From Cardiobacteriaceae bacterium TAE3-ERU3 (GTDB lineage Bacteria; Pseudomonadota; Gammaproteobacteria; Cardiobacteriales; Cardiobacteriaceae), in NCBI GenBank assembly GCA_019218315.1, contig JAHUUI010000001.1, forward strand, positions 355,722-419,721: DNA of 64,000 nt. Direction: 5' to 3'. A program made the position numbers and the translations under genes. Below the pieces are notes generated by a model that searched no databases, was not told the origin of the DNA, and worked only from the letters and a program-made list of their open reading frames with translations. This document shows positions 33,490 through 43,982 of this stretch, piece after piece (position 1 is the stretch's first letter; each line of letters begins with the position of its first letter).

Positions 33490-35217
33490 ATGAACAGCAA
33501 AGCCTTCGCCAACCTGCCCCACATGATATTCAGCACTGCCGGCGAACAAGCACCGGCACTCAAGCGCAGTATGTTACTCGGCTGCATCACGGCGACACTG
33601 CGCGGACTGGTTTTTGCCTGTTTTATCCCCTTGTTTTATGCCGTCGCCGCACAGGACGGCCGCAGCATCGTCACATGGCTAATCGTCATGACTATACTCA
33701 TGCTCGTTGCCAGCATTGGCGACTGGTACAGCCGCGATTACGACTACAACGGCCACGCCGCCCGCGCCGGCAACGACCTTCGCCACCAACTCGGGCAACA
33801 TCTGCGCCGCATTCCCTTGCAAGACCTCTACCGCAGCCGCTCAGGCAACACCGCCGCGACCATAGCCGGCAACGTCGATGACGTCATCAACTACACCATG
33901 ACCGTATCTCTGATGCTCGTTGCCGCCATCGTCACGCCCACTGTCGTCGCACTCGTCGCCCTATTCTTTGACTGGCGACTGGGGCTTGCCTTGCTTATCC
34001 TCTTTCCCGCCGTCATCCCCATTTACCTGTGGGTACGCCCGATGATGACCCGCCACAAAGCAGAACAAGCTGCTGCCAGCAGTCACCTCAATGCCGAAAT
34101 CGTCGAATACACCCAAGGCTTGCCCGTCCTCAAAGCCGCCACCTGCGTTGGAGACAAATCCGCGCGTTTCATCAGCGCCGCCAAAGCCGTCGAAGACCTG
34201 CAAATCAAATCCCTGCGCGACGAATCCGTACCCAATTTACTACTCGCGTCTGCCATCGAAATCGGCATGCTGCTCGTCGTCGCACTTGGCCTATGGCAAG
34301 TCAGCCACGGCGACATATCGCTGATGCTGCTCACCGCCCTAATGGTCGCCATCATCCGCTTTGCCGAACCGCTCAGCGTCTTCCTCAGCATGATGAGCAT
34401 CTTTGAAATGGTGCATGCCGGCTACAACCGCCTGCAAGACCTGCGCGACATCGAACCCTTACCGCAAGCGCAACCCGTACAAACCCCAAGCCAATACCAC
34501 ATTGACTTCCACGACCTCAGCTTCACCTACGCCGGACAAAGTGACACCGCACTAGAGAGCATCAACCTGCACATCCCCGCCAACGCACTCACCGCACTCG
34601 TCGGCCCATCAGGCTGTGGCAAAACCACCCTCATCCGTATGCTGATGCGCTACGCTGACCCGCAACAAGGCAATGTAGCCATCGGCGGCATCGACATCCG
34701 CCACATCGAACCCGAAACCCTCAACCGCCTCATCGCCGTCGTATTCCAAGACGTGTACCTATTCGACGACACCATCCTCGCCAACATCCGCATGGGCAGA
34801 GCCGATGCCAGTGAAGCAGACATCATCGCCGCCGCCAGAGCCGCACAATGCCACGACTTCATCGAGCGCCTGCCCGATGGCTACCAAACCCGCGTTGGCG
34901 ACATCGGCAACAACCTATCCGGCGGCGAAAAACAACGCATCTCCATTGCCCGCGCCCTGCTCAAAGACGCGCCCATCATCATCCTCGATGAACCTACCGC
35001 CGCACTCGACACACACAGCGAACTCGCCGTCCAGCACGCCATCGATGCACTGGTACAAAATAAAACCGTCATCGTCATCGCGCACCGCCTATCAACCATC
35101 GTCGCTGCACAGCAAATCATCGTTCTCGACAACGGTCAACTCATCGAACAAGGCTCACATAGCGAATTACTGACGCAAAACGGACGCTACGCTAGACTGT
35201 GGCAAACGCAGCAGTAA
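33490..35217 (+). CDS. ABC half-transporter, YbtQ/IrtB-like
   Basis: A 575-residue partner of the gene at 31057. The N-terminal six-helix domain is followed by a nucleotide-binding domain with Walker A LVGPSGCGKTTLIRM, signature LSGGEKQRISIARA, and Walker B IIILDEPTAALDTHSE. The second half shows a complete catalytic glutamate, so both ATP sites of the heterodimer may be active. The locus ends here; the next gene is a foreign AT-rich one with its own promoter. Confidence 0.9.
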   Translation: MNSKAFANLPHMIFSTAGEQAPALKRSMLLGCITATLRGLVFACFIPLFYAVAAQDGRSIVTWLIVMTILMLVASIGDWYSRDYDYNGHAARAGNDLRHQLGQHLRRIPLQDLYRSRSGNTAATIAGNVDDVINYTMTVSLMLVAAIVTPTVVALVALFFDWRLGLALLILFPAVIPIYLWVRPMMTRHKAEQAAASSHLNAEIVEYTQGLPVLKAATCVGDKSARFISAAKAVEDLQIKSLRDESVPNLLLASAIEIGMLLVVALGLWQVSHGDISLMLLTALMVAIIRFAEPLSVFLSMMSIFEMVHAGYNRLQDLRDIEPLPQAQPVQTPSQYHIDFHDLSFTYAGQSDTALESINLHIPANALTALVGPSGCGKTTLIRMLMRYADPQQGNVAIGGIDIRHIEPETLNRLIAVVFQDVYLFDDTILANIRMGRADASEADIIAAARAAQCHDFIERLPDGYQTRVGDIGNNLSGGEKQRISIARALLKDAPIIILDEPTAALDTHSELAVQHAIDALVQNKTVIVIAHRLSTIVAAQQIIVLDNGQLIEQGSHSELLTQNGRYARLWQTQQ

Positions 35218-35229
35218 CAATATGAATTA

Positions 35230-35258
35230 TTGACCTAAATTTTATGCAAAGTTATAAT
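35230..35258 (+). promoter_or_regulatory. Strong sigma-70 promoter for the PIN-like gene
   Basis: TTGACC (35230-35235), a 17-base spacer and a perfect TATAAT (35253-35258) lie about 28 bases before the start codon of the AT-rich gene at 35287. Because the DNA is AT-rich, chance matches are common, but the spacing and position are ideal. Confidence 0.7.
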
Positions 35259-35286
35259 ATATTTCTTCCAAAACAGAGTATTAACA

Positions 35287-36531
35287 ATGAAATCAATGTT
35301 CCCCGAACACTTCAGTCTATCTGAAGAAGAAATTGAAAAATTATGGGATAACGCATTATTTGTTTTTGATACTAATACACTACTTAATTTATATAGATAT
35401 TCAGATAAAACAAAAAATGTCTTTTTGAAAATACTAGAAAAATTAAAGAAAAGAATTTGGGTATCAAATCATACAGCAAATGAATTTTTCACTAATAGAC
35501 TTACTGTTATATCTGAACAAAAAAAAGCTTATGAAAACGCCATACAGAAAATAGAAGAGATAAAAGGTATATTTGAAAAAGATAAATCACACCCTTTCGT
35601 TAGCAAAAAAAATTTTGATGCTTTTTCAAGCTGTGTGAAAAATATCTGTAATGAACTAAGAAGCAATGCAGAACAGCAAGGTAAAAAAATTAACAAAGAT
35701 GATACTTTAACAAGAATTGCTGAGTTATTTTCAAAAAATATAGGAGAACCACTAAATTTAGAAACCGTTGAAAAAATAGAAGAGGAAGGTAAAAATAGGT
35801 TTGAAAAGCAGATTCCTCCTGGGTATAAAGATAATAAAAAAAATGAAAATAATTTTGGAGATCTGATTATTTGGAATGAAATTATAGAGAAATCAAAAAA
35901 TGTTGAAATACCTATAATCTTCATTACTGATGATGAAAAAGATGATTGGTGGCATATTTTTGATGGTAAAACATTAGGGCCAAGAAAAGAACTAATAAAG
36001 GAATTTAAAGATAAAACAGGCCAACTTTTTCATATGTATAAATCCTATACATTTATAAAGCATGCCAGCAATTATCTCGAAGAAAAAATTGATGAAAAGA
36101 CTATTAATGAAGCAAGAAGTGTAGGCGAAATCCTTGAAAGAAGAAATAATGAAATAGAATTAACACAAAGAAAACGATCTCTTTTCTCTAATAAAATGAG
36201 ATTCAGAGAAAATGAAAACTTCAATGATCCTGATTTGGAAAAAAGATATTACTTTGAAAATAAACATAGGATAAGACTCTTAGAACTTGAAATCAGGGAA
36301 TTAAAAATGAAAAAAGATTTTTTAACGCAGAGATTTTTCCATTTAGAAAAAGAAATTGATAAATTAAATGAAACAGGAAATAATCGTGAAGCGGATGAAA
36401 AATACCGAGAAGTTACTACGATAAAATCAAGAATTTTTAGTATTGATAATAAAATCATGGATTGCAATGCAGAAATAAACAGAATTAATAACAATTCATT
36501 ATTTGAACGAAATAATCAAATATTGTTTTGA
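35287..36531 (+). CDS. PIN-like (PIN_8) nuclease with coiled-coil tail, AT-rich
   Basis: A 414-residue protein. The PIN-like domain (residues about 20-225) shows acidic positions in FVFDTNTLLNLYR (D28), NEFF (E66), FGDLIIWNEI (D192) and FITDDEKDDWW (D215/D216), the pattern of the PIN_8 family of predicted RNases. The last 150 residues are a charged coiled coil. Codons are extremely A/T-rich compared with all neighbours, so the gene was probably acquired recently. Such proteins occur in defence contexts; here it stands alone, with no partner antitoxin visible. Confidence 0.7.
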   Translation: MKSMFPEHFSLSEEEIEKLWDNALFVFDTNTLLNLYRYSDKTKNVFLKILEKLKKRIWVSNHTANEFFTNRLTVISEQKKAYENAIQKIEEIKGIFEKDKSHPFVSKKNFDAFSSCVKNICNELRSNAEQQGKKINKDDTLTRIAELFSKNIGEPLNLETVEKIEEEGKNRFEKQIPPGYKDNKKNENNFGDLIIWNEIIEKSKNVEIPIIFITDDEKDDWWHIFDGKTLGPRKELIKEFKDKTGQLFHMYKSYTFIKHASNYLEEKIDEKTINEARSVGEILERRNNEIELTQRKRSLFSNKMRFRENENFNDPDLEKRYYFENKHRIRLLELEIRELKMKKDFLTQRFFHLEKEIDKLNETGNNREADEKYREVTTIKSRIFSIDNKIMDCNAEINRINNNSLFERNNQILF

Positions 36532-36613
36532 ATGCATAAGTCAAGTTCTTCAGATAAGTACTGCTATATAAACCAAAAATTGCACCAAACAAATCACCAC
36601 CGACGAACTCGAC

Positions 36614-37018
36614 TTGGTTAGCGGGTTATTTTCCGGCTACCGCGACTTTTGTCAGGCAAGCGTTGACCCGCAAAAGGAACAAGCTTTTCTCGCGGAACGC
36701 CTGCAAAACAACGAATCCATCATCCTTTGCGGCTTACAAGATGACCAGCCTATTGCATTCGCACAAATTTACTTCACCTTCTCATCTGTTGGCTTAAGCA
36801 AGATGTGGGTTATCAATTACCTGTACGTTGCCAAAAGCCACCGCAACCAAGGCATCGGCAAAATTCTGCTGCAAGACATCGAGCAGCGTGCGCGAGATGC
36901 GGGTATTGCCGTATTGAAAATTTCTACCCAAGTCGGTAACGAAACGGGCAATCACTTGTACCCCGCACTGGGCTTTAACCTCAATACAGCATTCAATCAT
37001 TACGGCAAAAAACTTTAA
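36614..37018 (+). CDS. GNAT acetyltransferase, probably lacking its native start
   Basis: About 134 residues if TTG 36614 is used. The GNAT core is clear: MWVINYLYVAKSHRNQGIGKILLQ with the acetyl-CoA P-loop motif RNQGIGK, and LYPALGFN near the end. The frame stays open upstream to 36572, reading KQITTDELDLVSGLF, which is exactly the usual N-terminus of such enzymes (a short strand then a helix). No ATG or GTG lies there. The start was therefore probably lost when the neighbouring AT-rich gene was inserted. Confidence 0.6.
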   Translation: MVSGLFSGYRDFCQASVDPQKEQAFLAERLQNNESIILCGLQDDQPIAFAQIYFTFSSVGLSKMWVINYLYVAKSHRNQGIGKILLQDIEQRARDAGIAVLKISTQVGNETGNHLYPALGFNLNTAFNHYGKKL

Positions 37019-37028
37019 GGACAAACCC

Positions 37029-37430
37029 ATGCCTATACAACAAATGGCGTTTTACCAAGCCAAACTGAATTATGAAATGGACTCGTGGGATGTGTTTGTC
37101 GCGCTCAACGAGGGGCAAAATATCGTGGTTGTGGATGGACGCAGCAGTGAAGCCTTTGCCAAAGAGCATATTCCAGATGCCATCAACATTCCGCACCGCA
37201 CGATCTCGCAAGACACACCCGCACACCTCGACAAAGCACCGGTATATGTGACTTACTGTGACGGCATTGGTTGTAATGCCTCAACCAAAACCGCGATAAA
37301 AATGCTCGCGCTCGGTTTTCAGGTCAAGGAACTGATCGGCGGATTAGACTGGTGGAAACATGATGGCTACGCCACTTCAGGCGAAAAAGCACAATCAGGT
37401 ACGGTGGTTGACTGTGGCTGTGATGGCTGA
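37029..37430 (+). CDS. Rhodanese-like sulfurtransferase
   Basis: A 133-residue single-domain rhodanese. NIVVVDGRSSEAFAKEHIPD is the typical CH2A-like block. The active cysteine is in YVTYCDGIGCNASTKTA, where CDGIGC offers two cysteines in a six-residue loop. It ends with VVDCGCDG, adding two more cysteines that could take part in sulfur relay or metal binding. It follows the GNAT gene by ten bases, so they may be co-transcribed. The acceptor is unknown. Confidence 0.8.
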   Translation: MPIQQMAFYQAKLNYEMDSWDVFVALNEGQNIVVVDGRSSEAFAKEHIPDAINIPHRTISQDTPAHLDKAPVYVTYCDGIGCNASTKTAIKMLALGFQVKELIGGLDWWKHDGYATSGEKAQSGTVVDCGCDG

Positions 37431-37577
37431 TACAGCTGGCGCTTATATAGTGCCCTTTTGATTTTATCGGCAACTTTCAATATTTGCTCTATCACGCCCA
37501 CAAAGAATTGATATTCACATGGTATAGAATGCTTACACAATAAGTTAGCTCTCTAGAATTTATTGCAAGGATACTCT

Positions 37578-38213
37578 ATGCCACTTAATCCATTCTCTGC
37601 ACTTCCCGATCCCGATGGTTCTTTAGCGTATTTCGAGCAACTCAAAGAACTGAGTGAAGCATACTGGGCTGGAATGACTCTTGATCCAAATCTCTATGGC
37701 CTGCAAATCCAGCCCGGTACACGATGGCGTGATGGCCTCGATGAACAGTCGCTGGACGATTTCCAGCAAGCACTCGGTATGACTTTTCCCGAAGACCTGA
37801 AAAACTACTATCGCACCATGAACGGGCTGGATAAGCCGGCAATCAATCTTTACGGAACAGACGGCAGCTCGCCCATTTATCGCGCCCCGTTCTACGCCTA
37901 CCCTGACGATCTGGACACCATTAAATCCTATATTCACTGGATTTATGAAAGCAATGGAATTGATGGAAACCCATCAGCCCATCCTGACATTCCGCAAATT
38001 TTCCCTGTTTGCGGGCATCGCTTCCTCATTCTTGATGGCCGCGGGCAAGTGCTATCGATGTACGGCGACGACATCATTTTTTGGGCTGATAACATCTGTA
38101 AGCTGCTGGCCTGTGAAATATTTTCTGCATTCGTACCAGAGCCACGCTTCAATAGCGATCCACAGCGAGCCAAGTCTGTGCGCCACTGGTTGGAAAGTAG
38201 CACGCGCCGCTAA
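37578..38213 (+). CDS. SMI1/KNR4 (SUKH) family protein
   Basis: About 211 residues from ATG 37578, with AAGGAT upstream; an upstream TTG is unlikely. A SUKH-type core is seen as LDDFQQALGMTFPEDLKNYYRTMNG, the classic helix-turn-helix of SMI1/KNR4 domains. It is followed by beta-rich segments with YRAPFYAYPDDLD and a C-terminal helix. Many bacterial SUKH proteins are immunity factors for polymorphic toxins, but no toxin gene neighbours it, so it is an orphan. Confidence 0.75.
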   Translation: MPLNPFSALPDPDGSLAYFEQLKELSEAYWAGMTLDPNLYGLQIQPGTRWRDGLDEQSLDDFQQALGMTFPEDLKNYYRTMNGLDKPAINLYGTDGSSPIYRAPFYAYPDDLDTIKSYIHWIYESNGIDGNPSAHPDIPQIFPVCGHRFLILDGRGQVLSMYGDDIIFWADNICKLLACEIFSAFVPEPRFNSDPQRAKSVRHWLESSTRR

Positions 38214-38301
38214 AACGGTAATGAATATTATTCTTAAATATATTGCGTTCACACTTCTCCTGCTCTACCATCAACTTGCAAACTTTCCAAAGGAGAACAC
38301 A

Positions 38302-39036
38302 ATGAAAAAACGTAATCTAGTCCTCGCTGTATTGGCAACTGTTGCTACTCCACTGACTTTTGCTCATGGTACATGGGTCGCCGAGCGTATCGGTGAACCA
38401 ACCATTGTATTTGGTGAAGGTGCGAGTGATGATCCTTACAACCCCGATAACGTCGTCTATATCCAAGGTTTTGATGCGCTGGGCCAGGAAATCGATATCC
38501 CACTCAACAAGCATGAGAAAAACATCAGCTTTGGTGCAGGCGCAGAGTACGGCAGTGTGGCCTACGTTATGGATAATGGCTACTGGACCGAGCAAGCCGA
38601 TGGCGAGTGGGTCAACAAGCCAAAAAATGAAGTAGAAAATGCCAAGCGCGGCGGTCACTACATCAAAACAGCATTTAGCGTTATGGAAGAAGGCCAAATG
38701 CCGGATCTTAACCTGCTCAAAGAAGTTCCTTTGCTGATTGCACCGGATAGCGACGTACAGCACAGCAAAGCCGGCGACAAAGTCGACATCATCGTGTACT
38801 TTAATGGCGAGCCTTTGGCCAATGCCAAGGTTGAAAATGACTTTGTGAACGCCGAAGGTGAAGTAGTTGCCGAAACCGACAAAAACGGCAAAGCCAGTGT
38901 CGAAGTACGCAATAAAGGCCTAAACGTCTTCGCCGTCCACCACAGCATTGATGCGCCAAAAGACGAGCAGGACAAAGGTGAGAAAATTGGCTACACCGCC
39001 ACTCTGTCCTTTGTAAACGAGCATGCAGACCACTAA
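38302..39036 (+). CDS. DUF4198-family exported protein
   Basis: 244 residues from ATG 38302, five bases after AAGGAG. A signal peptide (VLAVLATVATPLTFA) precedes HGTWVAERIGEPTIVFGEGA. The later FNGEPLANAKVENDFVN and KASVEVRNKGLNVFAVHHS patterns are typical of DUF4198. That family is linked by genome context to periplasmic nickel or cobalt handling. A nickel-dependent enzyme (NiSOD) is encoded 14 kb away, which fits, but no nickel transporter lies beside it. A terminator follows. Confidence 0.8.
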   Translation: MKKRNLVLAVLATVATPLTFAHGTWVAERIGEPTIVFGEGASDDPYNPDNVVYIQGFDALGQEIDIPLNKHEKNISFGAGAEYGSVAYVMDNGYWTEQADGEWVNKPKNEVENAKRGGHYIKTAFSVMEEGQMPDLNLLKEVPLLIAPDSDVQHSKAGDKVDIIVYFNGEPLANAKVENDFVNAEGEVVAETDKNGKASVEVRNKGLNVFAVHHSIDAPKDEQDKGEKIGYTATLSFVNEHADH

Positions 39037-39053
39037 TTCAGTCTCGCTCTCTG

Positions 39054-39083
39054 AAGCCGTTGCCTACAAGCAGCGGCTTTTTT
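39054..39083 (+). terminator. Terminator after DUF4198 gene
   Basis: AAGCCGTTGC - CTACAA - GCAGCGGCTT with a tract of six T. One G-T wobble lies in the stem. Confidence 0.85.
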
Positions 39084-39088
39084 ACATT

Positions 39089-40666
39089 CTATTGATGGCT
39101 TTGCAAAATCTGTAGCAATGCGTAAGCATGCGCACGCGGCAAGTAGCGCAGCTGCATCGGTGCATTGAGCTTTGCCGCGCCAAGTGTGTCGGCGAGCAGG
39201 TTGGCCATTTTATAGTGCCGATCGAACGGATTACTGTTGATTTGCACCGCCTGAATGTGGGCTACATCAACCATATACCAGCGCCGCCACAGCCAGCCAT
39301 CCCGCTAAATTAACCAGCCATCACGCTCAAGTTGCCAACCGGCAAATGCAACGCGGCGACAAGCGGCAAAGTAGTTCAGGGGTAACAACGCTAACCATAG
39401 CCCAAATAGCGTCCAGTAGTAGATCACGCTGCCCTCATGCTCACCTTGAAAAAGCCACCACAAAAACGCAAGTGATGCCAGCATCACCAACCATAGCAAG
39501 CTATAGCGGATAAAAATGCGCCGATCAGCTTTAGGGTGCAGTGGATTGATTGCCCGCTCAAGTGGGTTGGTATGCGTCCAGCGCTTGAGTAACTCACCCA
39601 TCGTTTCCACGTCTGCAAGCGGTACCAACTCACGAATTCCTCGTGACCCACCGTTTTTTAGCTTCACAGCGGTGACCGCAGTATCAATGTGCAGCGCATA
39701 ACGTCGCAACCAGCGGTGAAATGGATTTTGTACGATACGCCAGCACTGGATTTTTTCACGTGGCACATGGCTTTCAACTTTAGTCAGCAAGCCGCGGCGC
39801 TGGGTGATATGGCTATCGCTGTCACTCAAATAAAAATGGCTATGCCCGAGAAAAGCGGCAAGAATGGTTGAGAACTTGCCAAGCAGCACAATAGTAGCGA
39901 CTACTACCAATGCGCTCAGCCACCAAAAGCTTGCCTGATGCCACAGCTCACCTTCAACGACCATCTTGGGCATATCATTACTCAGCCAATCATCAACCCC
40001 AAGCATCACCATCAACAGCGTCAGAAAGCCACCCCATGCCAGCCCTGCATTGCTGATTAGCCCATAACGCAGCACCTCCATATGCGACAGTGGCAATAGA
40101 TTATCGCTCTCCTGAGCACGCTCATCAGCATGATGATACTGCTCAATCAGGCGCTCAAACGCACGCGCATCATCAAGTGATAACACCCGCAGCAGTGCTT
40201 CCGAGCGCTTACCGTTACCCGCCGACTCAAGCCGCACTTCCGCAACACCAAGCCAACGGTGTAATAACGTACGGTGCAGAGTCACATTATGCACTTTGTG
40301 CAGTGGTACATAGCGCGTCATGCGGAACAGGATGCCATAGTGGATCACTACGTCACCATCGTGGATACAAAAACGGTAAGTGAGAAAATGAAGTACTGAA
40401 CCCAGCACAATGAACAAGCCAATCGCCACAACCACCCACAACGTCTGTACATTATGGAACTGCGACCACAATGCAATAGAAATAGGAAAAATCCACTGAA
40501 TCACCAGCCCCGTGAGGATAAACAGCCACGAATGCCGATGGAGGCGGCGCATATCATGCGCGCCCAGTACTGTCGCCAGATCATCCGAACAGATGTGGCC
40601 CGCAGTAGATACGCTTTCTTGCGGAGATTCATTCTGCTTGATATTAATGCCTTTAAGCACGATCAC
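39089..40666 (-). pseudogene. bPH_2 (YdbT-like) membrane protein split by in-frame amber codon
   Basis: Codons run from GTG 40666 through 453 residues to a TAG at 39305-39307. They then continue in the same frame for 71 more residues to a TAG at 39089-39091. The product contains repeated bacterial PH domains with membrane helices. The segment after the stop, RDGWLWRRWYMVDVAHIQAV, is exactly the second half of the last bPH_2 domain (compare GWQLERDGWLI before it). So the interruption is in a conserved domain rather than at a natural end. It overlaps the companion gene upstream by 14 bases, and the intact product would be about 525 residues. Confidence 0.7.
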
Positions 40667-41165
40667 GCTCGATCAATGTATAACGAATTTCTTCCGCACT
40701 TTCGAGTGACAAGCCAGCGAGTTTGATTGCGGGCAAAGCTGAACCAGAAGTAAACACGGTCAACGTGGCCAAGCCTAATCGCCGTGCCAGTGGCGAGCGC
40801 TGAATATCAACGTATTGCACCCGCGCACGGGTCACACGCGTATCATTACGCCAAAAGATGCCTGTACGCACAGCAAATACGTGTGCATTGAGCTCATATG
40901 TCGTATAACGATAGCGTAGCTTCGATAGCCCGATCCATAGCGCGACAAAGATGACTAGCTGAGTCAAGGCGACCAAAAGCGTATTGCGCAATAAGTCGGG
41001 CAAGTGATAAAAAATAAGCGCTATCAGCCAATACAGCGCTGTTAACAGCACAGGAACCAACAAAACAACGGGTAATAAAGCAATACGGATTTGCATCAGC
41101 GCTGCTTTGGGCAAAGCCTGAAAATCAAGTGAATGGGTTGGCATACGATATCCAGCAGTGAGCAT
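40653..41165 (-). CDS. bPH_2 domain membrane protein (YdbS-like)
   Basis: A 170-residue protein, or 163 if the second ATG (41144) is used; neither has a clear ribosome-binding site. Two N-terminal helices (ALLPVVLLVPVLLTALYWL and LLVALTQLVIFVALWIGL) precede a bPH_2 domain with YELNAHVFAVRTGIFWRND and QYVDIQRSPLARRLGLATL. YdbS and YdbT proteins are usually encoded together, but the second partner here is interrupted. Function is unknown; membrane-stress roles have been reported for B. subtilis homologues. Confidence 0.82.
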   Translation of the reverse strand: MLTAGYRMPTHSLDFQALPKAALMQIRIALLPVVLLVPVLLTALYWLIALIFYHLPDLLRNTLLVALTQLVIFVALWIGLSKLRYRYTTYELNAHVFAVRTGIFWRNDTRVTRARVQYVDIQRSPLARRLGLATLTVFTSGSALPAIKLAGLSLESAEEIRYTLIERDRA

Positions 41166-41242
41166 TTAATTTCAGCCTGCAGTCTATCGCAAAGCACCCT
41201 GAGTATTTATAAAGCATTAAAAAGGCGAGTCATCTCTCGATT

Positions 41243-41647
41243 TTAAATTTCATACAAGGCGCATTGATGCAGGCAGTACAGCAAGACAATACAACGATGT
41301 ATAAAGTTTAAAGGTGCAATTTCCTGAGTGGTACATGCCTTGCCAATGGCAAAGCTGATACGCATGCCGCCATTATCCATCACCTGCAACAGCCGGGTTA
41401 AAGTCGCCAATCCTGACCGAGCTTGCGCGACATCGCGGGTATCGAGATACTCCCCGAATGGATTGGTGACGATACGCATGGATTGCACGGTGTAGCCTTT
41501 GGCCTGCAAAGCAGTGGCTATACGCTGGCATTGCTGCTGCGCGTCAGCCAATACGTCTGCCCATGTGCCGTCATCTTTGCTCAATGTGATGAAAGTGGTG
41601 ATGATACGAACCCGACACAAGCCAGCGTCATGAATATTGCTGGTCAT
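41243..41647 (-). pseudogene. Truncated DUF711/UPF0210-like remnant
   Basis: A 134-residue frame whose first 95 residues resemble the start of DUF711-type proteins: VRIITTFITL, GYTVQSMRIVTNPFGEYLD and ISFAIG (compare the family's FSIG motif). Homology then stops, and the last 20 residues are unrelated hydrophobic and cysteine-rich sequence. A full family member is over three times longer, so this is a 5' fragment. Confidence 0.5.
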
Positions 41648-41691
41648 GACATTTCCGTGATTTGCAAATTATGGTTATTAATCGAGGATGA

Positions 41692-42333
41692 CTAGTGTGT
41701 GATGCGGAGATTTTGTGCAGTTTGCGGCAATATAACGAGCCCATGCCCCTGTTGCCAACCGATACTGACCTGCTCGGCTGCGCTGATATTGCGCGCAGCA
41801 AGTGCGGAAAAGGGTTGCAGGCCGTCAGCGGGGGCTTCCCAGCGTAAGCCGCTGTAGTGCATACCACTGAGTGGTGTGAGGGCAAAGACGCTGACTTTTT
41901 CACCCTCAGCCAGCTCGCAATCGAGTGTTGCGCTGTTCAAATAAGCGATATGCTGTACTTTTCCCCAAACCAATGCGGATAGACCAAAGTGTGGCAACAC
42001 CCACAGGTTGCCAAAGGTGTGATCGAGTTCACCACCCAAGCCGCCGATGACACTTAGCACTTCGGCCTGCGGATAGTTATTTTCGACAATCGCAAGTGCG
42101 AGTTCGAAGTCGGTAGCGTCTTTGTCTTCAGGATGGGTTTGCCGCGGCACGTCAGCATAGCGTTGCTGCAAATCCGTATCGGCGCTGTCGAAATCACCGA
42201 TCCATAAGTCCGGCATTACGCCCAAAGCAGCAGCGTGGCACATACCGCCATCAACCGCGATAACGATATCATGTTCAGCGACTGACCAGCTTGGCGCAGC
42301 ATAGTCACCAGCGAGCAGTAGCCAAACTTTCAT
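41692..42333 (-). CDS. thiN: Thiamine pyrophosphokinase
   Basis: About 213 residues from ATG 42333, ten bases after the hemF stop. It transfers pyrophosphate from ATP to thiamine to make the coenzyme ThDP. The substrate motifs are IAVDGGMCHAAALG, WIGDFDSAD (metal and ATP site) and DKDATDFELALAI, all intact. The N-terminal extension to 42423 runs inside hemF and is rejected. It is the last gene of a purF-rsmJ-hemF-thiN run on the minus strand. Confidence 0.9.
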   Translation of the reverse strand: MKVWLLLAGDYAAPSWSVAEHDIVIAVDGGMCHAAALGVMPDLWIGDFDSADTDLQQRYADVPRQTHPEDKDATDFELALAIVENNYPQAEVLSVIGGLGGELDHTFGNLWVLPHFGLSALVWGKVQHIAYLNSATLDCELAEGEKVSVFALTPLSGMHYSGLRWEAPADGLQPFSALAARNISAAEQVSIGWQQGHGLVILPQTAQNLRITH

Positions 42334-42343
42334 CGCAGGGTTT

Positions 42344-43981
<1,638 letters not shown>

Positions 43982-43982
<1 letters not shown>

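Noticed and set aside
31109-35173. Multiple Arg/Pro-rich frames opposite or out of frame with the ABC genes
   Set aside because: They are frame shadows of GC-rich codons in the two ABC half-transporters and the methyltransferase.
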